From Chloroflexota bacterium (lineage in GTDB: Bacteria > Chloroflexota > Limnocylindria > Limnocylindrales > CSP1-4): a DNA stretch of 32,208 nt. A program made the position numbers and the translations under genes. Shown here piece after piece: positions 1 through 7,681 of this stretch; positions within the stretch are counted from its first letter, which is position 1; the number at the start of each line of letters is the position of its first letter. The notes below the pieces were generated by a model. That model was not told where the DNA came from. It made no database searches and saw only the letters and a program-made list of their open reading frames with translations. The stretch spans positions 1 through 32,208 of the forward strand of contig JADGQJ010000005.1 of assembly GCA_017881885.1 (NCBI GenBank), read 5' to 3'.

Positions 1-97
1 GCCAGTTACTTCGTTTGGGCTCCTTTTTACGAGGCCTGGAGACCAACCTCGGCTCGCGTTCTCCGGTCACTGGCCCCTGTCGAAACCACGCATCCCC
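1..97 (-). ncRNA. ssrA: tmRNA (5' portion, truncated by window edge)
   Basis: The reverse complement reads GGGGATGCGTGGTTTCGACAGGGG...GGCCTCGTAAAAAGGAGCCCAAACGAAGTAACTGGC. This matches the conserved tmRNA 5' end (GGGGAUGnnnGGUUUCGACAGGG), the CUCGUAAAAA segment and the AUAACUGGC-type resume context. It lies directly downstream of smpB. Confidence 0.93.
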
Positions 98-125
98 ACA
101 GGATCCGCGCAACCGGCGGAAGCGG

Positions 126-153
126 ATTGTACAGCGGCCGTGCGGGAGGTCAA
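126..153 (-). promoter_or_regulatory. candidate ssrA promoter
   Basis: Minus strand TTGACC-16 bp-TACAAT, about 30 nt upstream of the mature tmRNA 5' end. Confidence 0.55.
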
Positions 154-202
154 CTCGGCCCGGACTCCGGTGCCGCGAGGGCCTGAGGGTTCGCCGTCGC
201 CC

Positions 203-689
203 TCAGCGAGTGCGGACTCGGTCGCGGCCTCGGCCGGCGTCGGCGATATCGCGATCCATCTCGCGGCGGGCATCGCGATCGGCGATGTCCTGGCGGTGGT
301 CGTGGAGCTGCTTGCCCCGACCCAGGCCGATCTCCAGTTTGGCCCGCCCGCGGCCGGTGATGTACATCTTGAGCGGCACCAGCGTCAGGCCTTTGGCTTT
401 GGTACGAAGCAGGAGAGCCAGGATCTGGTGGCGGTGAAGCAGCAGCTTGCGCGGCCGCTTGGGCTCGTGATTGTTGCGGTTGCCCGTGTCCCAGGGCGAA
501 ATGTTCGCGCCGATCAGCCAGGCCTCGCCCTTCTCGATGCGGGCGTACGACTCCGCCAGGCTCGCCTTGCCGGCTCGGATCGACTTGATCTCTGTTCCGG
601 TCAGCACGATGCCGGCCTCGAACGAATCCTCGATCGAGTAGTCGTGGCGGGCTTTTCGGTTTTGGGCGACGGTCTTTTCTTCGCCCAAT
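203..689 (-). CDS. smpB: SsrA-binding protein SmpB
   Basis: Protein ...VAQNRKARHDYSIEDSFEAGIVLTGTEIKSIRAGKASLAESYARI...GKQLHDHRQDIADRDARREM is SmpB. Start refined from the 817 ORF start to a TTG at 689-687, preceded by AAGGAG at 7 nt spacing. Confidence 0.95.
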
Positions 690-790
690 TTGGCGCTCCT
701 TGAGCTGGCGGCCGGAAGGCCGGACATTCGGAGGGTAACGGACGCGAGCCGACGATGCGGTCGTGCTCGCGCTCGCAGGCCCGGGACGCA

Positions 791-820
791 CGAATGCCGG
801 CCCTGAGGGACCGGCATTCG
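791..820 (-). other. strong hairpin upstream of smpB
   Basis: Perfect 10-bp inverted arms CGAATGCCGG/CCGGCATTCG, plus an inner CCC/GGG and a TGA loop. No U-tract follows. Confidence 0.6.
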
Positions 821-853
821 GTTGCGTACTTCACCACCCGCGGGGGGCCGTCC

Positions 854-907
854 CTAGAGTCCGGCTCCTAGCGAGGTGGTGCAGCGCGTCGGCAAGTCCT
901 TTGACAC
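854..907 (-). CDS. putative 17-aa small ORF/leader peptide (MSKDLPTRCTTSLGAGL)
   Basis: GTG start 5 nt after AAAGGAGGTGAT (913-924), a full 12-nt complement to the 16S 3' tail. A plausible promoter lies just upstream. An alternative overlapping ATG ORF (831-914) is possible. Confidence 0.35.
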   Translation of the reverse strand: MSKDLPTRCTTSLGAGL

Positions 908-935
908 TGCACATCACCTCCTTTCGTTGCCGGGC

Positions 936-964
936 ATGGTATCGGGACGAGCCGAAGTTCGCAA
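936..964 (-). promoter_or_regulatory. candidate promoter for sORF-smpB
   Basis: Minus strand TTGCGA-17 bp-TACCAT, positioned about 10 nt upstream of the extended SD. Confidence 0.4.
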
Positions 965-1042
965 GGCCGGGCCGCCAGGCGTGCGCGAGGCGGCCCGACG
1001 CGCCTCGGCGGGCGCGAGAGGAGCGCGAAAGCTGTCCGCGAG

Positions 1043-1086
1043 GGGCGCGCGGCCACGGCGCTACGGGCGCGCGGCCACGGCGCTAC
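1043..1086. repeat. 22-bp tandem duplication
   Basis: Two perfect copies of gggcgcgcggccacggcgctac just downstream of the ctp stop codon. Confidence 0.9.
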
Positions 1087-1105
1087 GGGCGGAAACGCGC
1101 GGCCG

Positions 1106-2548
1106 CTAGCTCGGGCTGGGGACGGGGCTGAGACTCGGCACGGGGCTCAGGCTCGGCGCCGGGCTCAGGCTCGGCGCCGAGCTCGGCGATGCCGTGGCCT
1201 CGGGCGGGAAGCCCAGCGAGACGAGGGCGGCGTCGAGGACCGGATCCGTGCCGGCGCGGGCGCCGTCGGTGGTGGCGGCGATGTCCGGCGAGAGCCCCTT
1301 TGTCTGAATCCACACCTTGTTCGGGGTCAGCCAGCGAGCCACGGTCAGATGGATGCCGCCGTCGTTGTTCGGGAGAGGCAGCCATTCCTGGACGATGCCC
1401 TTGCCGTACGTCGTCGTGCCTACCAGGAGCCCCCTGCCCCGTGCCTGCAGCGCTCCCGCCAGGATCTCCGCGGCCGACGCGGTGTTCTTGTCCACGAGCA
1501 CGATCACCTTGACCGACGGGTCGGTGCCGCGGCCGCCCGGAGTGGCGGAGATCTCGCTCTGAGCGCCGCTCGCGTCCTGCTGGTAGAGGATCGTTCCGGA
1601 CGGAATGAATTCGCTGGCCATCTTGACCGCGTCCGGGACGTAGCCGCCGAGGTTGCCGCGCAGGTCGATGACGATCGCCTTGCGTCCGGCCGCCAGCGCG
1701 TTTGCCAGCGCCAGGTCGAACTGGGAGCTCGCAGGCGTGTTGATGCCGGCGACGTCGATGTATTCGACCGAACCGTTCGCCAGCGTCCTGGTGTTGACCT
1801 CGGGCCGGCTGTAGACCTTCCTGACGATCGAGACGTCGATCGACTCGCCGCCGCGCTCGATCGTGAGCTTGACCGTCGTGTCCTTGGGGCCTTTCACCTT
1901 GGCCGTGATTTGATCCACGGTCAGGCCGTCTACCGACACGCCGTCGACGCCTGTGATGACGTCGCCGGCCTTGATCCCAGCGGCCTCGGCCGGAGAACCG
2001 GGGATCGGACTGACGATCGCCAGTTCGCAACCGTCGCCGACCTTCGAGCAATTCGTGGGGCCGCCGGGCAGAGTGGCCTGGATCTGGATCTGGACCCCGA
2101 TCCCCTCAGCCTGGCCGCCCACGCTGAGGAGCGAGTTGTTGAAGTCTTCAGGCCCCTGGTAGTAGGAGAACGGATCGTTGAGGCTCTCCATCATGCCCTT
2201 GATTGCGGCCTGGACCAGCTGATCTTGCGATGGCTTGGTCGACCCGGCGAATTCCTTCTGGATCAGCGAGTAGACGTCCCAGAACGGGTCGAAACGTACT
2301 TCCTCGGTTATCGGCGTGCCGGGCGTGGTCGCCACGCGCGAGCCCAGCGTGTAGCCGCCCAGGAACAGGGCGCTACCCGCAAGGACCGCGACGATGAGGA
2401 AGCTGAGGCGCGAAGGCTGGAAAGCGCGCGGACTGCGGGCTTGGGCGATCGGTTCCTGATCGAGTTCCCGGGTCGACGCCGGGCCGAACGCCGGCAGATC
2501 GGCGGGATCCGGTGGATCCAGATGGACGGGGTTTTTCGGCGCAGACAT
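1106..2548 (-). CDS. S41 family C-terminal processing peptidase (Ctp/PDZ)
   Basis: N-terminal TM segment, PDZ domain and the S41 signature VDKNTASAAEILAGALQARGRGLLVGTTTYGKG. C-terminal Pro/Ser repeats. Confidence 0.93.
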   Translation of the reverse strand: MSAPKNPVHLDPPDPADLPAFGPASTRELDQEPIAQARSPRAFQPSRLSFLIVAVLAGSALFLGGYTLGSRVATTPGTPITEEVRFDPFWDVYSLIQKEFAGSTKPSQDQLVQAAIKGMMESLNDPFSYYQGPEDFNNSLLSVGGQAEGIGVQIQIQATLPGGPTNCSKVGDGCELAIVSPIPGSPAEAAGIKAGDVITGVDGVSVDGLTVDQITAKVKGPKDTTVKLTIERGGESIDVSIVRKVYSRPEVNTRTLANGSVEYIDVAGINTPASSQFDLALANALAAGRKAIVIDLRGNLGGYVPDAVKMASEFIPSGTILYQQDASGAQSEISATPGGRGTDPSVKVIVLVDKNTASAAEILAGALQARGRGLLVGTTTYGKGIVQEWLPLPNNDGGIHLTVARWLTPNKVWIQTKGLSPDIAATTDGARAGTDPVLDAALVSLGFPPEATASPSSAPSLSPAPSLSPVPSLSPVPSPS

Positions 2549-2611
2549 CGAATCGAACCTCGAGAGCTGGGTGCTGGCCGGGCGGCGACGCCGGGCCGGC
2601 GGAGCGGGGGG

Positions 2612-3493
2612 TCAGCGGGACAGGTAGCTGCGTACGGAGACGTATGAGCCCACGACACCGATACCGATGCCGGTGGCCAGCACGATCAGGGCCACGTTCT
2701 GGCCGACCATGGCACTGGCCTGGACCGGCAGGACGTTGAAGAAGCCTGACAGCAGATTCGCGAGAGGAGCCTGAATCAAGACCAACAATCCGATCGTGAT
2801 AAGTGCCCCCAAGAGTCCCACAAACGCCCCTTCGAAGATGAAGGGCCAGCGGATGAATGCGTCCGATGCGCCAACCAGGCGCATGATCTCGATCTCCTCG
2901 GATCGGGCCACGACGGCGAGCCGGATGGTGTTGACGATGATGAACAGCACCGTCAGCGCGACGACCAACATGACCACGATCCCGACGGTACTCACGATGT
3001 TGATCACGGCGATCATCTGGCTGACCGTCTTCTGGATGTCCTGGACGCTTTCAACCACTCCCTGGCCGCGCAGGTACGTAGCCACGTCGATGTAGTCGGC
3101 GGGGTCGCGCAGGCTGATCTCGAACGACGCGGGCAGTGGGTTCGTGGGCAGGGAGTCGACCAGATTCGCAACCCCGGGCTGGCGCTGCTGGAATCTCCGC
3201 AGCGCCTCGGCCTTGGAGACGTAAGCGACGGACGTCACCTGGGGCATGGCCTTCAGGTCCGACGTGAGATGCGTCACGTCTTGCGAGGTTGCCGAATCGT
3301 TGAGGTAGGCCACGACCTGGACTTCGCTCTGGACGTAGTCGAGGGTGGAGTGCAGGCCGGTCCAGAGGATCAGCAGACCGGACAGCAGCATCAGCATCAG
3401 GACCATCGTCGCCGTCGCCGCGAGACTCATCACGGAGTTCCGCCAGAAGCCCTGCCAGGCCCGTCTCAGGCTGAATGCAACGAAGGCGAGCAC
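2612..3493 (-). CDS. ftsX: Cell division protein FtsX (permease)
   Basis: MLAFVAFSLRRAWQGFWRN...EIEIMRLVGASDAFIRWPFIFEGAFVGLLG is FtsX-like. GTG start abuts the ftsE stop. Confidence 0.93.
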   Translation of the reverse strand: MLAFVAFSLRRAWQGFWRNSVMSLAATATMVLMLMLLSGLLILWTGLHSTLDYVQSEVQVVAYLNDSATSQDVTHLTSDLKAMPQVTSVAYVSKAEALRRFQQRQPGVANLVDSLPTNPLPASFEISLRDPADYIDVATYLRGQGVVESVQDIQKTVSQMIAVINIVSTVGIVVMLVVALTVLFIIVNTIRLAVVARSEEIEIMRLVGASDAFIRWPFIFEGAFVGLLGALITIGLLVLIQAPLANLLSGFFNVLPVQASAMVGQNVALIVLATGIGIGVVGSYVSVRSYLSR

Positions 3494-4276
3494 TCAGTCC
3501 TCCCGGTGGTAAGCCGCGCCGGTCTCGTCGCGCACGACCCGGCCGTCTTCGAGGCCGACCACTCTCTTGCGGAGAGCGGTGACCACCTCGGCGTTGTGAG
3601 TCGCCATCAGGACCGTGACCCCCATCTCGTTGATCCGCAGGAGCAGCTGGATGATCTCCCAGCTGATGAGCGGGTCGAGGTTCCCGGTCGGTTCGTCGGC
3701 GATGAAGAGGCGCGGGTCGTGGACGAGGGCGCGGGCGATTGCGGTCCGCTGCTGCTCGCCTCCGGAAAGCTCGGCCGGCCGCTGGTCCGCCTGGGCCGCA
3801 AGTCCCACGACGCGCAGAACGCGGTCCACCGCCGGCGCGATGCGCGACCGAGGCGTGCCCGTGACCTCGAGTGCGAAGGCTACGTTGTCCCGAACGGACT
3901 TGTTGGGAAGGAGCTTGAAATCCTGAAACACGATGCCGATACGGCGGCGAATCTGAGGCACGTCCCGGCGATTGAGCCTCGCCAGATCGCGGCCCTCGAG
4001 CATCACCTTGCCCTTGGTCGCGAGCTCCTCCCGGATGAGAAGGCGGATCAGGGTGGACTTGCCGGCACCCGAAGGCCCGACGAGGAAGACGAAGTCACCT
4101 TCCGGAACGGAGAGCGTGACGTCGCGCAGCGCCGACTTGCCGTTCGGATAGGTCTTGGTGACGCCGCGCAGGGAGAGTACGGGCAAGCCGTCTGCGGTGG
4201 AGTCGGTCGGATGAGACCGGGCCATCTCCGGCCGGCGATACAGCCCGCTTTCTGGGTCGGGAGTTACGGAACTCAC
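3494..4276 (-). CDS. ftsE: Cell division ATP-binding protein FtsE
   Basis: Walker A GPSGAGKST, ABC signature LSGGEQQR, Walker B LFIADEPTGNLD. Adjacent to ftsX. Confidence 0.95.
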   Translation of the reverse strand: MSSVTPDPESGLYRRPEMARSHPTDSTADGLPVLSLRGVTKTYPNGKSALRDVTLSVPEGDFVFLVGPSGAGKSTLIRLLIREELATKGKVMLEGRDLARLNRRDVPQIRRRIGIVFQDFKLLPNKSVRDNVAFALEVTGTPRSRIAPAVDRVLRVVGLAAQADQRPAELSGGEQQRTAIARALVHDPRLFIADEPTGNLDPLISWEIIQLLLRINEMGVTVLMATHNAEVVTALRKRVVGLEDGRVVRDETGAAYHRED

Positions 4277-4331
4277 GGTGCGAGGCTAGCACCGATGGCG
4301 GCGGGCGGCAGGTCGCCGGTGCGCTGCGCCA

Positions 4332-5363
4332 TCACAGCAGCGCGAGGCCCGCAGGCAGATAGCGTTCGAAAGCGGCGAAGGGCCGGGTCCAGCAGAACAT
4401 CGCCGGGAAGCCCTCGATTCGGAGGCCGGCCCGCAGCAGCGCGACCATGGCTCGGTCGTTGGCGCCGGGAATCCAGACGGTCGTCGCGCCGCGCGGCTCG
4501 ATAGCCCGCATCAGGTGCCCGATCACGGGCGCCATCAGCGTCTCGTCGAGCAGCGCCACCGGCCCGAACCGCCCGACCTGCGACGAGTACCCATACCCGA
4601 GGGGCTCGCCCGCACTGGTGCGGTAGAAGAATCCGGTCCGACCCTGGAGTCGGAGGAAGTCGTGGTCGGGCTGGTGCGCGTAGCCGAGCACGTCGCGGTC
4701 GATGGCGTCGATCGTCTGGCACAGCTCGGCCTTGCCCGGAGCGGCCGGATTCCTGTGCGCGGTCAGCTCTCGCGGCTCGAGCGCGACCGCCTCGATTCCC
4801 TCGGGCAGCTGTGGCAGTGTCGACAACGTCGCGGGGCGGCCCACCAGGTTGAATACCGGCATTCGGGCGACGATTCCGAGCTTGCCGTACAGGGCGTTCG
4901 AGATCGGCTGGGCGCTGTCGGTGCAGGTTGCGAGGACGCCCGGCCGGCGGTGGCCGCCCTCCACGCCGCCCACGCCGCCCTCGCCGCGGCCTGCGTCCGC
5001 GGCGCCCGCCTCGGGCGCGGAGGGTAGGACCAGCGTCAGGAGCGCCCGCCCAATGCCCCGATGCTGCTCCGCCGGAAGTACGTACAGCTGCGAGAGGAAC
5101 CAGACGTGCTCGCGCTGCAGCCCGATGCCGAAGCCCACGATCCGCTCGCGGTGCCCACCGGGCGAGGACTTCACCGCGACCCGGAAATGGTCCGGATCCG
5201 TGGCCAGGAGATGTTCGCCCATGCGGATCGCCGGCTCGAGAACCGGTGGCGGCAGCGGATGGCCGAGACGCGTCATGTACTCGTTCACCGAGGCATGCCA
5301 GACGAGAGCGCAGTCGGCCAGCTCTTCGGGCCGGGGCGGCCGGTAAGTGACCCCCTCCGTCAT
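4332..5363 (-). CDS. GNAT family N-acetyltransferase, probable tandem-domain
   Basis: Acetyl-CoA motif LYVLPAEQHRGIGRALL. C-terminal half ends with a second GNAT-like VWIPGANDRAMVALLRAGLRIEGFP. Overlaps the prfB stop by 4 bp. Confidence 0.8.
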   Translation of the reverse strand: MTEGVTYRPPRPEELADCALVWHASVNEYMTRLGHPLPPPVLEPAIRMGEHLLATDPDHFRVAVKSSPGGHRERIVGFGIGLQREHVWFLSQLYVLPAEQHRGIGRALLTLVLPSAPEAGAADAGRGEGGVGGVEGGHRRPGVLATCTDSAQPISNALYGKLGIVARMPVFNLVGRPATLSTLPQLPEGIEAVALEPRELTAHRNPAAPGKAELCQTIDAIDRDVLGYAHQPDHDFLRLQGRTGFFYRTSAGEPLGYGYSSQVGRFGPVALLDETLMAPVIGHLMRAIEPRGATTVWIPGANDRAMVALLRAGLRIEGFPAMFCWTRPFAAFERYLPAGLALL

Positions 5364-6491
5364 CGGTCATCCGCCCCGGGACGGCTGCCGGGGATGACGG
5401 CTCCCGTCGCTTCGCGTTCGAGCTCGGCCTGCATGAAGGTGTCGAGGTCGCCGTCCAGGACCGCCGCGGTGTTGCCCGTCTCAACCTCCGTGCGATGGTC
5501 TTTGACCATCTGGTACGGGTGGAGGACATAGCTTCGTATCTGGTTGCCCCAACCCGCCTCGACGTGCTCGCCGCGAAGCTTCCGCAGCTCCGCCTCGTGC
5601 TCCTCGACCGCCCGTTCGAGGAGACGGGCCTGAAGGATCTTGGCCGCGTTCTCTTTGTTCTGGGTCTGGGAACGCTCGTTCTGGCTCTGGGCCACGATGC
5701 CGCTGGGAATGTGGGTCAGGCGCACGGCCGAGTCGGTCTTGTTGACGTTCTGACCGCCCGCGCCGGTGGCGCGGAAGGTGTCCACTCGGATCTCGTCCCA
5801 GTTGAGCTCCACTTCGAGGTCGCTCTCGACCTCGGGGAGAACCTCCGCCAGGGCGAAGGTCGTGTGCCGCCGCTTCTGCGAATCGAAGGGGCTGATCCGA
5901 ACCAGGCGGTGGACGCCGCGTTCGGCCTTGAGAAAGCCGTATGCAGCGCGCCCGTCGATCGCGACGGTCACGCTCTTGATGCCTGCGGACTCGCCGTCGG
6001 TCTGGTCGAGGATCTCGGTGGCGAAGCGGTGGCGCTCGGCCCAGCGCAGGTACATCCGCAGCAGCATCTCGGCCCAATCGGTGGCTTCGGTGCCGCCGGC
6101 GCCGGCGCTGATCGTAAGCAGGGCGTTGCGCTGGTCATATTGGCCGCCGAAGAGCAGATTCCGGCGCGCTCGCGAGTATTCGGCGGCAAGTTGCTGGGCC
6201 TCCGTGTCGACGTCGGCGAGGACGCTCTGGTCGCCCTCTTCCTGGGCCAGGTCGAGCAGTTCCATGGTCGACCGGGCGCGCGATTCGAGGTCTCGCCAGA
6301 GCTGGAGTTCTTCTCGAAGACCCTCGGCTTCGCGGAGGACTTTCTTGGCGCCGCGCTGGTCGTCCCAGAACCCGGCCGCGCCGACGGATCCGTCCAGTTC
6401 GGCTAGACGGTCTTCCTTCGCAGCGAGGTCAAAGACGCCCCGAGGTCGCCTGGATCCGAACGACCAGGTCGCGGATCTCGGCCGGTTCCAC
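5360..6491 (-). CDS. prfB: Peptide chain release factor 2, with +1 programmed frameshift at about 6431
   Basis: SPF and GGQ motifs (VRISPFDSQ, GAGGQNVNKT). The track shows only the downstream ORF 5360-6265. Upstream, a GTG ORF (6491) VEPAEIRDLVVRIQATSGRL ends in CTT TGA C, and the +1 frame continues DLAAKEDRLAELDGSVGAAGFWDDQRGAKKVLREAEGLREELQLWRDLESRARST into MELLDLAQ. Confidence 0.95.
6427..6441 (-). promoter_or_regulatory. prfB programmed +1 frameshift site
   Basis: Minus strand TCGGGGCGTCTTTGACC. The CTTTGAC slippery/stop motif has a G-rich SD-like element at the same spacing as E. coli AGGGGGTATCTTTGAC. Confidence 0.92.
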
Positions 6492-6742
6492 TAATCCCGG
6501 CCTCGAACGTCCTGGAGGAGGATCGGACGGAGCTCGATGAGACGCAGCGCGCTCTTGCTCCGGGCAACGACGGGGTTCACGCAGGGGCAGTAGATGTTGT
6601 GAGGGCAGACGCCGCAGTTCCCATCGCAGTCGAGCGCGGCCGCATAACTACAGTTGCGGCAGTCGCGCTCGCAGGCGATCAGATCGATGAACGCTGCTTC
6701 CTCGGCCTGCTTCAACTCTCTCCTTGTTGTGTGTGACGACAC
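6491..6742 (-). CDS. small Cys-rich protein of unknown function
   Basis: 83 aa with 8 Cys: CERDCRNCSYAAALDCDGNCGVCPHNIYCPC. Its TAG stop overlaps the prfB GTG. The start is GTG at 6742, or possibly an internal TTG preceded by AAGGAGAG. Confidence 0.75.
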   Translation of the reverse strand: MSSHTTRRELKQAEEAAFIDLIACERDCRNCSYAAALDCDGNCGVCPHNIYCPCVNPVVARSKSALRLIELRPILLQDVRGRD

Positions 6743-6800
6743 AACCCCTCGGCCGGCCCGACGACCGCCTGACGGGAGCGGCGTGGGTAACCCTGTGGCG

Positions 6801-6829
6801 AGTATACGGGCTCAATTCGGTGTAGCCAA
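6801..6829 (-). promoter_or_regulatory. candidate promoter of Cys-rich ORF-prfB operon
   Basis: Minus strand TTGGCT-17 bp-TATACT. Confidence 0.55.
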
Positions 6830-6985
6830 GAGGTCAATTTCGTTAGATCGGCGGGAAATGAACACATTGTGCGAGTTGGCGCCTGGATTGAACTCAGTTC
6901 GCGTCAGAACCCGGGTGGCGCCGAACGCCCCTCCGCAATGGGGATGAATCAGGCGCCCCGAGCCGAACCCCCGCTCGGCTACGGC

Positions 6986-7681
6986 CTACGGGGCAGTCGG
7001 GCTCGAACTTGGTGCGGGCGATTGCCCGTCGGTTGGCGTGGGTTCGGGAGTGCCGCCCAGATCGGCGGAGATCGACTCGTTCTGGAGGAATGTGTATTCG
7101 CCCAACGCGCCGAGCTCGTGCATCAGAGCATTGAAGTGCATGTGCCCATCGAGGTCCGCCGGGCTGGTCGTCGTTGGCGAGCCCCACGCTTCGATTCCCT
7201 GATCAGCCGCGAGACGCAGGACCCGCAACATGTGAGTTCGGTCGGAGACGAAGAGGCCGGTCCGGAGACCGTGCTCGTCGAATAGAGCGCGGACATTACG
7301 GATGGACTCGAGAGTGGTGCTGCCCGTCGTCTCCTCGAGGATCGCGGATTCGGGCACCTGCCGGGCAAGGGCATATCTGCGGCCCGTCTCGGCCTCCGTG
7401 AAGCGATCGCCGGGTAGCTTGCCGCCCGTGAATACCAGGAAGTGGGCGTAGCCCGCCTTGTAAAGGTCGATGGCGTGATCGAGGCGGGCGGCCAGCACCG
7501 CGGACGGGCGGCCGTTGTATTGCGCCGCGCCGAGAACCACGATCGCGTCCACGTTCCGACGGTCGTCGTGCTGGCCGACGGCACCGACGCGATAGACCGT
7601 GTACGCAGTCAGTGCGACGCCGCCGATGATGAAGGCCAGTGCCACCAGCACCAGATCCCGAAGGCGGGCCTTCCAGGTCAC
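6986..7681 (-). CDS. YdcF/DUF218 family protein
   Basis: AIVVLGAAQYNGRPSAVLAARLDHAIDLYKAG...FTGGK...ESAILEETTGSTTLESIRN is a DUF218 signature. One N-terminal TM. Start placed at a GTG overlapping the secA stop (GTGA). Confidence 0.85.
   Translation of the reverse strand: MTWKARLRDLVLVALAFIIGGVALTAYTVYRVGAVGQHDDRRNVDAIVVLGAAQYNGRPSAVLAARLDHAIDLYKAGYAHFLVFTGGKLPGDRFTEAETGRRYALARQVPESAILEETTGSTTLESIRNVRALFDEHGLRTGLFVSDRTHMLRVLRLAADQGIEAWGSPTTTSPADLDGHMHFNALMHELGALGEYTFLQNESISADLGGTPEPTPTDGQSPAPSSSPTAP

Noticed and set aside
791-820. Intrinsic terminator before smpB
   Set aside because: The stem is strong but no U-tract follows on either strand, so it is kept as a hairpin of unknown function.
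1349-2647. 432-aa plus-strand ORF opposite ctp
   Set aside because: Arg/Asp-rich antisense ORF with no domain, contradicted by strong S41 peptidase motifs on the other strand.
3269-4504. 411-aa plus-strand ORF opposite ftsX/ftsE
   Set aside because: Antisense shadow of FtsEX.
4273-5529. 418-aa minus-strand alternative-frame ORF over the GNAT and prfB 3' end
   Set aside because: Arg-rich frame shadow; the GNAT and RF2 frames carry the recognisable motifs.
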